Shown here in pieces: positions 53,322 through 61,639 of a stretch of 64,000 nt of DNA. A program made the translations under genes and the position numbers. This DNA is from Stutzerimonas stutzeri. Its GTDB lineage: Bacteria; Pseudomonadota; Gammaproteobacteria; Pseudomonadales; Pseudomonadaceae. The notes under the pieces were generated by a model. The model had not been told where the DNA came from. It searched no databases and was given only the letters and a program-made list of their open reading frames with translations. Location: positions 2,617,001 to 2,681,000 of the forward strand of contig NZ_CP036186.1 of NCBI RefSeq assembly GCF_015291885.1, read 5' to 3'. Position 1 is the first letter of the stretch. Every line of letters begins with the position of its first letter.

Positions 53322-54937
53322 GGCCGATTCTGTTGAAAAAGTAGCGTCCTCCCCATGCCGTTGGCAAAATTGCTCTGTCAGCGAGCGCGGGGGGCGAATA
53401 GCATGATGGGGCAGTTACCGGGAGGGCAGCAGCGCCTGTTCTACTCGTTCAATCTGGAAAATCACGTCCCGCCCCAACACCCCCTGCGCAGCATCGACCA
53501 GTGCTTGGATCTCAGTGATCTGCGCGCCCACCTGGCGGATTTCTATAGCCCCATCGGGCGCCCCTCGATAGATCCGGAACTGATGGTGCGCATGCTGGTC
53601 GTCGGCTATTGCTATGGCATCCGTTCCGAGCGGCGATTGTGCGAAGAGGTGCACCTGAACCTGGCCTATCGCTGGTTCTGCCGGCTGGGTCTGGAAGACG
53701 AAGTCCCCAATCATTCGACCTTCTCGAAGAATCGCCATGGGCGTTTTCGTGACAGCGATCTGTTCCGCTGGTTGTTCAATGAAGTGCTGCGGCGTTGCAT
53801 GGCGGCCGGCCTTGTAAAGGGTGAAGGTTTCGCCGTCGACGCCAGCATCATCAAGGCGGATGCCAGCCGGCAACGCGGGGTGGCGGGAGATGAAGTCGAT
53901 TGGAGCGATCCAAAGCTCAGTAGTCGCGCCGTGCGCGAGTACCTCGAAGCCCTTGATGAAGAGGCGCTGGCTGAGACTCTTCCCAAGAAAATTTCGCTCA
54001 CCGATCCTCAGTCCCGTTGGACAGCAGCACCAGGCGGCCCGGCCTTCTTTGCCTACTCCACGAATTACCTGATCGACACTGAGCACGGTGTGATCATGGA
54101 TGTGGAAGCGACTCCAGCGCACCGTACCGCCGAAGTTGACTCGACCCGGACGATGGTCGAGCGTGTCGAAGCGCAGTTCGATCTCACACCGGAACGACTC
54201 ATCGGCGATACCGCCTATGGCACTGCCCCGATGCTGGCCTGGATGGTCGAAGAAAAGGACATCGAGCCGCATGTGCCGGTGTGGGACAAGACCGAGCGCA
54301 AGGACGACAGCCTCTCCAGTAACGACTTCCACTGGAATCAGGAGGCCAATGAATATCGCTGCCCAGCCGGCAAACCACTACGCAGTGAATGGCGCGCCTT
54401 CACCCAGAAAAGATCGCGGGTGACCAAGGCCAACACCATCATCTACCGCTCCAGCCAAACCGACTGCACTACCTGTACGCTGAAAGCGAAGTGCTGCCCC
54501 AACACGCCGAATCGGAAGATCGTCCGCAGCATCCACGAGGCTGCCCGCGACGTGGCCAGACGCATCGCCAAGACACCGGAATACCTCGTCTCTCGTTGCG
54601 AACGGAAGAAGGTGGAGATGCTTTTCGCTCACCTCAAACGGATCATGAAACTCGACCGTTTACGGCTGCGTGGCCTGACGGGTGCGACTGACGAATTCAC
54701 CTTGGCCGCGACCGTGCAAAACCTGCGACGCATGGCCAAGCTTTTGCCTCACGGGCCACCGACCACGGGATAGGTGCGCCTGCTGAGAGCAGAAACCCTC
54801 AAATTAACCCTCAAACCTGAGCAAGGACGCTCAGTGAAACGCCGGAAGGCAACTTGAAGTGGCTTGCAGCCACTTCGACAGCAGGCACATCCGACCGGCT
54901 GGCTGCCGCTAAAGCTACTTTTTCAACAGAATCGGCC
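53322..54937 (+). mobile_element. IS1182-family element
   Basis: It has perfect 24-bp inverted repeats: GGCCGATTCTGTTGAAAAAG plus TAGC at the left, and the reverse complement at 54914-54937. Length 1616 bp. GGCC at both outer ends is shared by the MITE and may be the target. It is inserted in a TTATGGCCGGTTGC sequence, nearly the same as the MITE copy 2 landing site. Confidence 0.92.
53403..54773 (+). CDS. IS1182-family transposase
   Basis: This 456-aa DDE transposase has the DUF772 N-terminal domain (NHVPPQHPLRSIDQCLD, GRPSIDPELMVRMLVVGYCY), FAVDASIIKADASR and ERLIGDTAYGTA for the catalytic aspartates, and FAHLKRIMKLDRLRLRG near the Glu region. A zinc-like cysteine group (TDCTTCTLKAKCCP) is present. 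Starts upstream of MMGQLPGG are possible. The frame is intact, so the element may be active. Confidence 0.93.
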   Translation: MMGQLPGGQQRLFYSFNLENHVPPQHPLRSIDQCLDLSDLRAHLADFYSPIGRPSIDPELMVRMLVVGYCYGIRSERRLCEEVHLNLAYRWFCRLGLEDEVPNHSTFSKNRHGRFRDSDLFRWLFNEVLRRCMAAGLVKGEGFAVDASIIKADASRQRGVAGDEVDWSDPKLSSRAVREYLEALDEEALAETLPKKISLTDPQSRWTAAPGGPAFFAYSTNYLIDTEHGVIMDVEATPAHRTAEVDSTRTMVERVEAQFDLTPERLIGDTAYGTAPMLAWMVEEKDIEPHVPVWDKTERKDDSLSSNDFHWNQEANEYRCPAGKPLRSEWRAFTQKRSRVTKANTIIYRSSQTDCTTCTLKAKCCPNTPNRKIVRSIHEAARDVARRIAKTPEYLVSRCERKKVEMLFAHLKRIMKLDRLRLRGLTGATDEFTLAATVQNLRRMAKLLPHGPPTTG

Positions 54938-55167
54938 GGTTGCAGCCGGTCAGACGTCTAGCTCGGTCTGTTACATCAGCGTAGGTTCTGAACCCTTTCG
55001 AGATGAAACGCATGGTAAAGATAGCCGGTGCAGGCAGCAGATCTACGATCTGCCTTCCACCGCGCGGAAGGTCAGCTTGCGAAGTATTTATTCCTTTACC
55101 TCACCACCCGAGGTGCGTAGTGATCGCTTAGTGCGGCCTCGTACCGCCCTAAGCAAATTTCGCAAAT
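54938..55167. other. Gap between IS1182 and the TniQ-side module
   Basis: 230 bp that hold GGTTGCAGCCGG just after the element and no supported gene. Confidence 0.4.
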
Positions 55168-55641
55168 TTATTTAGGTAAATTACTCAGAACCCAGACGTT
55201 GAGAGCTTGCCGCAGTTCTTCATTCATATTTGAGTATGCCTGCTGCAGCATAGCTATTAGTCTTTCTTTATCAGACATTTTGGGTAGCCAATCATCAATG
55301 CATAGATGATCCACATTACGCCCAATGCGGATTGCAGCGATAACTAGGTCCGCTACAGCTCGTGTGTGGTTTGCAGAGTATGCCGCATCGCCTACGAATT
55401 CTATATCCAAGCTCTTTAACAGCTTAGAGCATTCGAACACACCGACATCACCTAGAAAGGCTGTCGTATCTATTTCGCAACCCAAGCCACATATGAAGCC
55501 AGTTGAACGTCTAGACCTCTGTACAAAGAAAGTTTGTAGGAAGTGCCAGTCCCCAGTTCCTGCGGCAGACGGAAGGTTTAGAGCGGCAATCCCACTGAGA
55601 TACCTGTTCCGCGTGGTTTGAGGGATAACAATGCTAGACAT
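55168..55641 (-). CDS. Hypothetical protein next to tniQ, 157 aa
   Basis: This soluble protein has SGIAALNLPSAAGTGDWHFL near the N-terminus and VDHLCIDDWLPKMSDKERLI near the C-terminus. It is in the same orientation as the TniQ-like gene, about 110 bp downstream of it, and probably belongs to the right-end mobility module. It has a higher AT content than the defence cargo, like the recombinase genes at the left end. No catalytic motif is visible. Confidence 0.7.
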   Translation of the reverse strand: MSSIVIPQTTRNRYLSGIAALNLPSAAGTGDWHFLQTFFVQRSRRSTGFICGLGCEIDTTAFLGDVGVFECSKLLKSLDIEFVGDAAYSANHTRAVADLVIAAIRIGRNVDHLCIDDWLPKMSDKERLIAMLQQAYSNMNEELRQALNVWVLSNLPK

Positions 55642-56485
55642 AAGATCGAATCCATCACTAGCGTCATGTTCTGATCAATGAAGCCTTGCGCAGCATAAGA
55701 CTATGATTGGTATACGCCTCACTGCATCCGGCGAGAGTGAGTACACGACGATTTCATAAGCCCCGCATATTGCTCTTATCATTCACTGAGCTAATAGGAG
55801 CAGAGTCATCTAGAAAGATTATTTTGCCAATAAATTCATGCATTTTCTCAAAGCTCCCAAAGAGAAGATGTAACACCCTCAAACTAACAGAAAGCTCATC
55901 TTCTAATGAATTGAATTTGGTACCAATTAAGCTTCGCTGGATATCCGAAATAGCTCGTTTTTTTAATTCTAGTAGATAATTCTTGTCATATCCAAGCTGT
56001 GATGTGGTGTAGTCCGCGAGCCCTTCGAAACCGATGCCTAGCCATCTTTTCTCGCTTTGATAAATACCCGCTATAAAACTTGAGTAACGGTGCTCATTAA
56101 TATCAAGATCTTCAAATTCTTCCCAATCATTAAAACTCAGACCACACTTGCAGTTATGCCAAAAACCGTCATCGGTTTCATTAAAAATTGAAAAACTTTT
56201 CGCACATGCTTGGCATTTATCTACCAAACGTACATTACAGTGTGAGCAAACAGTTACACGATGAAACTGATGCACTTTTCTCCAATAGCTAAATCCGTTT
56301 TGTTCCATGTCGTGCTTAGAGCATCTAAGGCAGATTTTAATGCTATGGTGAGCTATGTAGGAGTTTCTAACGGATCTGGTGGCTGAACTGTAATTGGACA
56401 AATATTCTACGTTTTTACCTGTAGTTAAATAAGCATGGACATCGTACCCAGCGGCGATTTTCAAGGTAGTTGTCGCGTGAGCGTG

Positions 56486-57535
56486 TCACGCTGCCTTTGA
56501 TGTTTGCTGCAGTACCGCTTCCCGCTCAGGGTTCAGGCACACGATCGGTGCCAGTGACCAGTTCCTGATGTCGCCGCTCCAGCGCTCCGGGTACCGTGCG
56601 CGTGCCGCCTCGTACAGCTCGATACGCTTGCGCAGCAGCTCTTCCGCTTGGCCGGTATGTCGCTGCGCCGGGGTCACGAACTTCAGGGCGCTGTGGCGAT
56701 GTTCATGGTTGTACCAGTCCACGAAGCGGTTCACCCAGCTCCTGGCCTGCTCCAGCGTGTCGAAGGGCCGCTCCGGCCACAGCGGGCAGTACTTCGCCGT
56801 GCGGAACAGGGCCTCGGCATAGGCGTTGTCATTGCTCACCCGCGGGCGGCTGAACGAGGGCATCACACCCAGGTTCTGCATGGCCGCCAGCATGGTCGAG
56901 CCCTTCATCGCGCTGCCGTTGTCCGAGTGCAGTACCAGCGGCTGGCCTGCCCGCTGTTCACGTAGGCAGGCCTGGCGTAGCAGCTGGGCGGCCTGCTCGG
57001 CGCTTTCACTTTCATGCACCTCGTTGGCCACCAGCTTGCGGCTGTAGACGTCCTTGATCATGTACCAGTAGAAGTAACGGCCCTTGACCGTGGTCGGCAG
57101 CCAGGTGATGTCCCAGCACCACAGCTGGTTCGGGCCGTCGGCCACATGGGTCGTCAGCGCTCGTTTCACCGGTGGGCGACTGCGGCCGCGCGGATGCTGC
57201 TGTTCGGCTTCCTTCAGCACCCGGTAGAAGGTCGACTCCGAGGCCAGCCAGGTGCCCTGATCGGCCAGCCGCGCCACGATCTGCTGCGGCGGCAGGCTGG
57301 CAAACTCGGGCTGGTTGGCGGCCTCCAGCACGCGGCGGCGCTCTTGCGGACTCAGCTTGTTGGCCGGCTCAGCTCGTTGTGCCGAAGGACGCCGATCCTC
57401 CGGGCAGTGCTGCCAGCGCTGCAGGCTGCGCAACGACAGGCCCAGTTCGGCGCAGGCCTGCGCCCGCCGCGCTCCCGCCGCCACGGCTTCCTCGATCAAC
57501 TGCAGGGTTTCACGGCGATCCGGGGCGCTGATCAT
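56486..57535 (-). CDS. IS3-family transposase OrfB
   Basis: This 349-aa integrase-like protein has HTH_21 and rve domains, with catalytic residues in WCWDITWLP, VLHSDNGSAMKGS and NDNAYAEALFRTAKY. The ATG overlaps the stop of orfA (ATGA), giving coupled translation or frameshift fusion. Confidence 0.93.
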   Translation of the reverse strand: MISAPDRRETLQLIEEAVAAGARRAQACAELGLSLRSLQRWQHCPEDRRPSAQRAEPANKLSPQERRRVLEAANQPEFASLPPQQIVARLADQGTWLASESTFYRVLKEAEQQHPRGRSRPPVKRALTTHVADGPNQLWCWDITWLPTTVKGRYFYWYMIKDVYSRKLVANEVHESESAEQAAQLLRQACLREQRAGQPLVLHSDNGSAMKGSTMLAAMQNLGVMPSFSRPRVSNDNAYAEALFRTAKYCPLWPERPFDTLEQARSWVNRFVDWYNHEHRHSALKFVTPAQRHTGQAEELLRKRIELYEAARARYPERWSGDIRNWSLAPIVCLNPEREAVLQQTSKAA

Positions 57536-58053
57536 TCGTCCTCGTCCTTCCCCCAGAGCGCCTCGGCTTTTTTTCGCAACACCAGCAGGGCCGCGGTTTC
57601 TGCCAGCGCCGCATCCTTGCGCCGCAGCTCACGCTCCAGCTGCTTGATGCGCTTCTTCGCGGCCTTTTCCTCTTCGCGCTCGCGCCGGGTCTTGCTTGGC
57701 TGAACCGAGCCGTTGGCCTGCTCGCAGGCTTCGCGCCAGGCCTTAATCTGCTCGACATACAGGCCTTTGCGCCGGCAGTACTCCGCCAGCTCGGCCGCAT
57801 TGAGGCTGGCGCTTTCCAGCACCACCCGAAACTTGTCCTGGCTCGACCACTGGTCGGCCTGCTGTCCATCTCCCGGCACCACTGCTCCCGCTGCTCTGGC
57901 CTGTTTGCGCCAAGCATACAGGGTGGCATCGGTAATGCCTGTCGCTTCCACCAGCTCCGGCACCGTCCGGTTCAAGGGCGGCATCATTTGCCGCACCACC
58001 CACTCCCGATGCTCTATCGAATAACGCGCCACACGGCTCTCACTTCCGCCCAC
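57532..58053 (-). CDS. IS3-family OrfA
   Basis: This 173-aa protein contains two helix-turn-helix-like regions (ELVEATGITDATLYAWRKQA, AELAEYCRRKGLYVEQIKAW) and a C-terminal leucine-zipper (KRIKQLERELRRKDAALAET), the usual parts of the DNA-binding subunit of IS3-type transposases. Confidence 0.9.
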   Translation of the reverse strand: MGGSESRVARYSIEHREWVVRQMMPPLNRTVPELVEATGITDATLYAWRKQARAAGAVVPGDGQQADQWSSQDKFRVVLESASLNAAELAEYCRRKGLYVEQIKAWREACEQANGSVQPSKTRREREEEKAAKKRIKQLERELRRKDAALAETAALLVLRKKAEALWGKDEDE

Positions 58054-58428
58054 CGACCAAGACTCATCGAATCAACTCACACGACAACTATCCTGACGCG
58101 GCGGGCCAGTGCAAGAGCTTAGCAACAATTCTAAGCTATTAGCTGTGGTTCCAGTATTTAGTTCGGATAGTTTGGCAATGCTTTGCTTATTTATATGCCA
58201 CTGGTTTATGCCGAATTTGGCATCGTGAAAATGTCTACTAACCGAACCGCTGACAATTCTGTCTCTAGCTAGAAGCGAATTTATCGTCTCGCCTGCCTGA
58301 GGTCTTACGACCAAACTGGATAACATCTATCACATCCGAAATAGCGATGGCCGAACGAGCTAGCCTTCGTGACCAGACCTTGAAACAGGTTTTATCCCCC
58401 AGAGACAGTTTTTATCCCTGAGGAACAC

Positions 58429-58833
58429 GGCTGGGTCGCGAGCCCGACCGGGTACAGCGGCGATGATATCCGCGATTTGATGCTGGAAAGCGTGGAGAAG
58501 CGCTTTGGTGATCAACTGCCCGCCACGCCGGTGCAATGGCTAAGCGACAACGGCTCGGCGTACACCGCCGAACAGACACGCCTGTTTGCTCGACAGATCG
58601 GCTTGCAGCCGGTGACCACCCCAGTTCGCAGCCCGCAAAGCAACGGCATGGCTGAGAGCTTCGTGAAGACGATCAAGCGTGACTACGTGGCGCACATGCC
58701 CAAACCGGATCGAGAAACGGCGCTGCGCAACCTGGCAATTGCCTTCGAGCATTACAACGAGCAGCATCCGCACAGCGCTTTGAAATACCGCTCGCCGAGG
58801 GAGTTCAGGCGCTTGGCAGCAGCATCAATTTAA
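58429..58833 (+). pseudogene. 3' fragment of another IS3-family transposase (IS2-type OrfB)
   Basis: The open frame covers only the C-terminal ~135 residues. It reads [35 protein letters not shown] (second Asp), and [20 protein letters not shown] (Glu). The N-terminal half, including the first catalytic Asp, is missing. The terminal-like sequence GGTGTCCGGTTTTGTAGGG follows at ~58845. Confidence 0.88.
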
Positions 58834-59324
58834 CGGGGAGTTGGTGTCCGGTTTTGTAGGGGCAAGTCCATTTCTGCCGCCCCAAAAGAGTTTTAGTTAA
58901 AGACTAAGTCAGGCCGTTTCTATGCCCGGTTCATGCCCAGCCACTCGCAGCGGGAAAGCGGCCAAATGCATGCGATCAAGCCCACCTTAGGTCGCTGAAA
59001 GCGCCTGGTTAACTCTAATGCGTTAGGCCTTTCAAGGGGAACGCCGACTCCGTTGGCTTCGGGCAATCCAAGTACCGCAGTCACCCTTCGATATTTGCTG
59101 TTAACACAAAATAACTCTTCGGGACGAAATGCGAGCAGTCATTGAGACTGTCTAACCGGCACTTCGAGGGCCGACAATGAAAATGTAAACGGTGAAGAGC
59201 AGAACCGGTGCATCGTTTACATTTTCGGTGCCTTGCAGAACAAGCATAATCGGATAGCTCGCCCGCCACACCTATAAGCCCCTGACTACAAAGCAATACC
59301 CATTTGCATTAGCAGTAGCGCAAG
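58834..59324. other. Right-end non-coding region of the island
   Basis: About 490 bp without a supported gene. It contains the long inverted repeat at 59179-59226. The short frames here lack start signals. Probably the regulatory and recombinase-binding end of the island. Confidence 0.5.
59179..59226. repeat. Perfect 13-bp inverted repeat with TGTAAA core
   Basis: GAAAATGTAAACG (59179-59191) and CGTTTACATTTTC (59214-59226) with a 22-bp spacer. The core TGTAAA matches the cores in both terminal repeats and the one before recombinase 1. There is no T-run, so it is more likely a protein-binding site than a terminator. Confidence 0.6.
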
Positions 59325-59356
59325 CCATTTACAAAAAGCTTGACTAGACAGAAAGG
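59325..59356 (-). repeat. Right terminal inverted repeat of the island
   Basis: Read inward (minus strand) it starts CCTTTCTGTCTAGTC and ends TTTTTGTAAATGG. It is six bases longer than the left copy but keeps the same order of blocks. Confidence 0.65.
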
Positions 59357-59362
59357 TACTAC
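59357..59362 (+). repeat. Right copy of the 6-bp junction repeat TACTAC
   Basis: Right island boundary. Removing 18495-59362 rejoins rnhA and a normal dnaQ reading MRSVVVLDTETTG. Confidence 0.85.
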
Positions 59363-59385
59363 GCTGCGCATGTCGTTTCGCTCAC

Positions 59386-59841
59386 TTACACAATCGGTTG
59401 TCGTTTGGCCTGCACTACGCCGCGATTGGCCAGCAGGTCGGCGTGCTCATTGCCCGGATGGCCGGTATGACCACGGACCCATTCCCAGCTCACCTGATGG
59501 CGGTTGACTTGCTCGTCGAGTTGCTGCCAAAGATCGGCGTTTTTCACCGGCTGCTTACTTGCCGTTTTCCAGCCGCGCTTCTTCCAGCTGGGCATCCAGT
59601 CATTGATGCCCTGCATCACATACTGCGAGTCGGTGACCAGACGAACCTTGCACGAACGCTTCAGCTCGGTAAGCGCCTGAATGGCCGCCATGAGCTCCAT
59701 GCGATTGTTGGTGGTATCGGGCTCGCCGCCCCAGAGCTCTCGCTTGACGCCCTTATATATAAGAAGGGCCCCCCAGCCGCCTGGGCCAGGATTGCCCTTG
59801 CAGGCACCGTCGGTATAGATCTCGACCCAGTCGTCGCTCAT
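59386..59841 (-). CDS. rnhA: Ribonuclease HI
   Basis: This 151-aa enzyme removes RNA from RNA-DNA hybrids. The catalytic acidic residues are in [12 protein letters not shown] (Asp), [10 protein letters not shown] (Glu), LVTDSQYV (Asp) and [11 protein letters not shown] (Asp), with the histidine in [10 protein letters not shown]. Length is standard. It follows the methyltransferase gene (37-base gap) and was upstream of dnaQ before the island inserted. Confidence 0.96.
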   Translation of the reverse strand: MSDDWVEIYTDGACKGNPGPGGWGALLIYKGVKRELWGGEPDTTNNRMELMAAIQALTELKRSCKVRLVTDSQYVMQGINDWMPSWKKRGWKTASKQPVKNADLWQQLDEQVNRHQVSWEWVRGHTGHPGNEHADLLANRGVVQAKRQPIV

Positions 59842-59878
59842 TTGGATTGCTTACTCTGTCTGACGGCAGGTCGGGTCT

Positions 59879-60649
59879 TCAAGGGAGTCGGTGCTGTTCG
59901 GCTTCGCGGCGGCTGACCTTGGCGACGGGCATCGGTAACAACTTGCCCATGCGTTCGCGGCGCTCTTGACGCAAGGGCCGCAGACCGATCATCAACTTAC
60001 GCGCCACCAACAGGTAGAAGCCGCCAGTGGGTGCCTGCAACTGCTGCCCAACGGACTCCAGACGAGACAACCGCGCCTGCCAGTCGCTCGAAGAAAGCGG
60101 CGGACAATAGCATCCGAAGCGGCGTTTCTCCAGTGCGAATCCCAGTAGATTCAGCCAGTCCCCAACCCTCGACGGGCGAATGCAACGGGCCTGCCGAAAC
60201 GCCTCGCGGGAGACCAGATGGCGCAGACCCCAAGCGCTCCAAGGATTGATGCCGACGATCAGCAGATGACCGCCCGGACGCACGCCACGCGCCGCTTCAC
60301 GCAATAATCCATGGGGGGACAGACTGAAGTCCAAAGCATGCTGCAACACCACCACATCAGCGGCGTGCTCACCAAGCGGCCAAGCCTGCTCCTCGCAGTG
60401 AATTTCCACGCCCGGCAGTGGCGCCCCAAGGCGCACACTGCGCTTGATGTTCTCCGGCTGCACCGGCTCTCCGCCAAAAGGACCGTTGTGCACCAGGTAG
60501 CTGCCGAAACAACGCGCCAGTTCTTCAGTGAGGATGTCCTTTTCCTGAGCAAGCAACTGCTGGCCCAGCGGACCCTCGAACCAGTCGGATGCCTGGTTGA
60601 TCATGGACAGCCAGTGATCGCTGCCTTGGGCGGGTGGTCGATCTTTCAT
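59879..60649 (-). CDS. SAM-dependent methyltransferase (class I-like)
   Basis: This 256-aa protein has a methyltransferase fold with weak motif I ([20 protein letters not shown]), motif [22 protein letters not shown] and motif [23 protein letters not shown]. Pseudomonas homologues lie between gloB and rnhA in the same order. The substrate is unknown. It is divergent from gloB with a ~110-bp shared promoter region. Confidence 0.85.
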   Translation of the reverse strand: MKDRPPAQGSDHWLSMINQASDWFEGPLGQQLLAQEKDILTEELARCFGSYLVHNGPFGGEPVQPENIKRSVRLGAPLPGVEIHCEEQAWPLGEHAADVVVLQHALDFSLSPHGLLREAARGVRPGGHLLIVGINPWSAWGLRHLVSREAFRQARCIRPSRVGDWLNLLGFALEKRRFGCYCPPLSSSDWQARLSRLESVGQQLQAPTGGFYLLVARKLMIGLRPLRQERRERMGKLLPMPVAKVSRREAEQHRLP

Positions 60650-60759
60650 CGGTCGGCTCCGTTCGTCGTGCAGGTCTGTACGGCGCTGAGATCGCTCGGG
60701 TTCAACTTTCCCATGGGACTGCTAGGATGCGCCTTTGTCACCCAATTGGCGACCCGCAC

Positions 60760-61539
60760 ATGTTGAAGATCGAAGCCCTGCCCGCCTTCACCGACAACTA
60801 CATTTGGTTGCTTCAGGACGATGCAACGCAACGCTGCGCCGCCGTCGACCCCGGCGATGCCGCGCCGGTCCTGGACTGGCTCCGCGATCACCCGGCCTGG
60901 CAGCTCAGCGACATCCTCGTTACCCATCATCATCACGACCACGTTGGTGGCGTCGAACGACTCAAGGCACTGACTGGCGCTCGTGTTTACGGGCCCGCAG
61001 CGGAAAAGATTCCCTCGCGTGACGAGGCACTGAGCGATGGCCAGCACATTCAGGTGCTCGGCCAGGGCCTGCAGGTCATAGCGGTTCCAGGCCATACGCT
61101 CGGACATATCGCGTATTTTCATGCTGATGCCGAACAGCCCTGGTTGCTCAGTGGCGACACGCTCTTCGCGGCTGGATGTGGTCGTCTGTTCGAAGGCACG
61201 CCCGAGCAGATGTTCAATTCGCTGCAGCGCTTGGCAGCCACACCAGACCACACCCTCGTCTACTGCACCCACGAATATACGTTGAGCAATCTGCGCTTTG
61301 CTCAGGCAGTGGAACCAGGCAACCCGGATGTTGAAAAGCGCGTGCGTGAAGTCACCGAACTGCGCGAATCGAACCGTTTCAGCCTGCCCTCGCAGATGAG
61401 CATCGAACGCGCCACCAACCCCTTCCTGCGCAGCAACGTAGCGGCTGTCCAGCAGGCAGCGAGCGAACACAGCGGCAGCAAGCTTGACGGCGAAGTCGCA
61501 GTTTTTGCGGCTTTGCGCGCATGGAAAGATCAGTTCTGA
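60760..61539 (+). CDS. gloB: Hydroxyacylglutathione hydrolase (glyoxalase II)
   Basis: This 259-aa metallo-beta-lactamase-fold enzyme hydrolyses S-D-lactoylglutathione to D-lactate and glutathione. The metal-binding motif is [10 protein letters not shown], with further ligands in [28 protein letters not shown] and [10 protein letters not shown]. The C-terminal [10 protein letters not shown] region fits the glyoxalase II substrate domain. ATG 60760 is the family start [10 protein letters not shown]; no good Shine-Dalgarno is visible. The upstream open frame belongs to no gene. Confidence 0.95.
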   Translation: MLKIEALPAFTDNYIWLLQDDATQRCAAVDPGDAAPVLDWLRDHPAWQLSDILVTHHHHDHVGGVERLKALTGARVYGPAAEKIPSRDEALSDGQHIQVLGQGLQVIAVPGHTLGHIAYFHADAEQPWLLSGDTLFAAGCGRLFEGTPEQMFNSLQRLAATPDHTLVYCTHEYTLSNLRFAQAVEPGNPDVEKRVREVTELRESNRFSLPSQMSIERATNPFLRSNVAAVQQAASEHSGSKLDGEVAVFAALRAWKDQF

Positions 61540-61639
61540 CAAGGTCGACAGGTTCCCGAAACGGGGCGTGCAAACTTGACCCCACCAAGGTGCGTTCCTA
61601 GAATCCCCCGAATTTTGTTTCCGGGGAAGATTCCAGCCA

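Larger units (their letters stand above)
56467..58090 (-). mobile_element. IS3-family element inside the TniQ-like gene
   Basis: Ends TAGTTGTCGCGTGAG (left) and TAGTTGTCGTGTGAG (right, reverse complement). Length about 1.62 kb with orfA and orfB. No direct target duplication was seen (AGG before, TCC after), which suggests a later rearrangement. Confidence 0.85.
55754..58326 (-). pseudogene. TniQ/TnsD-like gene split by an IS3 element
   Basis: The N-terminal part (58091-58326) reads SLVVRPQAGETINSLLARD, the TniQ-type opening (P-x-GE-x-SLLAR). The C-terminal part (55754-56466) has zinc-finger cysteines ICLRCSKHD, HRVTVCSHCNVRLVDKCQAC and FWHNCKCGLSF, as in TnsD/TniQ. TniQ proteins choose target sites for Tn7-like and related elements. 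An IS3 element separates the two parts; no target duplication was found, so some of the gene may be missing. Confidence 0.75.
18495..59356. mobile_element. 40.9-kb defence island inserted in dnaQ
   Basis: Both ends are defined by the split dnaQ gene. Left junction: native dnaQ codons from GTA GTA GTG onward. Right junction: ATG CGC AGC GTA GTA followed by island DNA. The 6-bp TACTAC (plus strand) occurs at both junctions. Terminal sequences form imperfect inverted repeats. Three tyrosine-recombinase-like genes lie at the left end and a TniQ-like gene at the right end. Cargo comprises at least four defence systems and several nested insertion sequences. The three-recombinase module recalls Tn554, RIT and 'gamma-mobile-trio' islands; which of these is closest was not tested. 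Confidence 0.9.
59309..59371 (-). pseudogene. dnaQ: Original 5' end of dnaQ stranded at the right junction
   Basis: ATG CGC AGC GTA GTA (59371-59357) encodes MRSVV, the native DnaQ start, 14 bases after the rnhA stop. It then runs into island sequence and stops after 20 codons (TAA at 59309-59311). It shows that rnhA and dnaQ were adjacent before insertion. Confidence 0.85.

Noticed and set aside
53415..54332. Long minus-strand frame opposite the IS1182 transposase
   Set aside because: It is the antisense shadow of an intact, recognisable transposase.
18645..59300. Phage or plasmid origin of the whole island
   Set aside because: No capsid, tail, terminase, replication, conjugation or partition genes are present.
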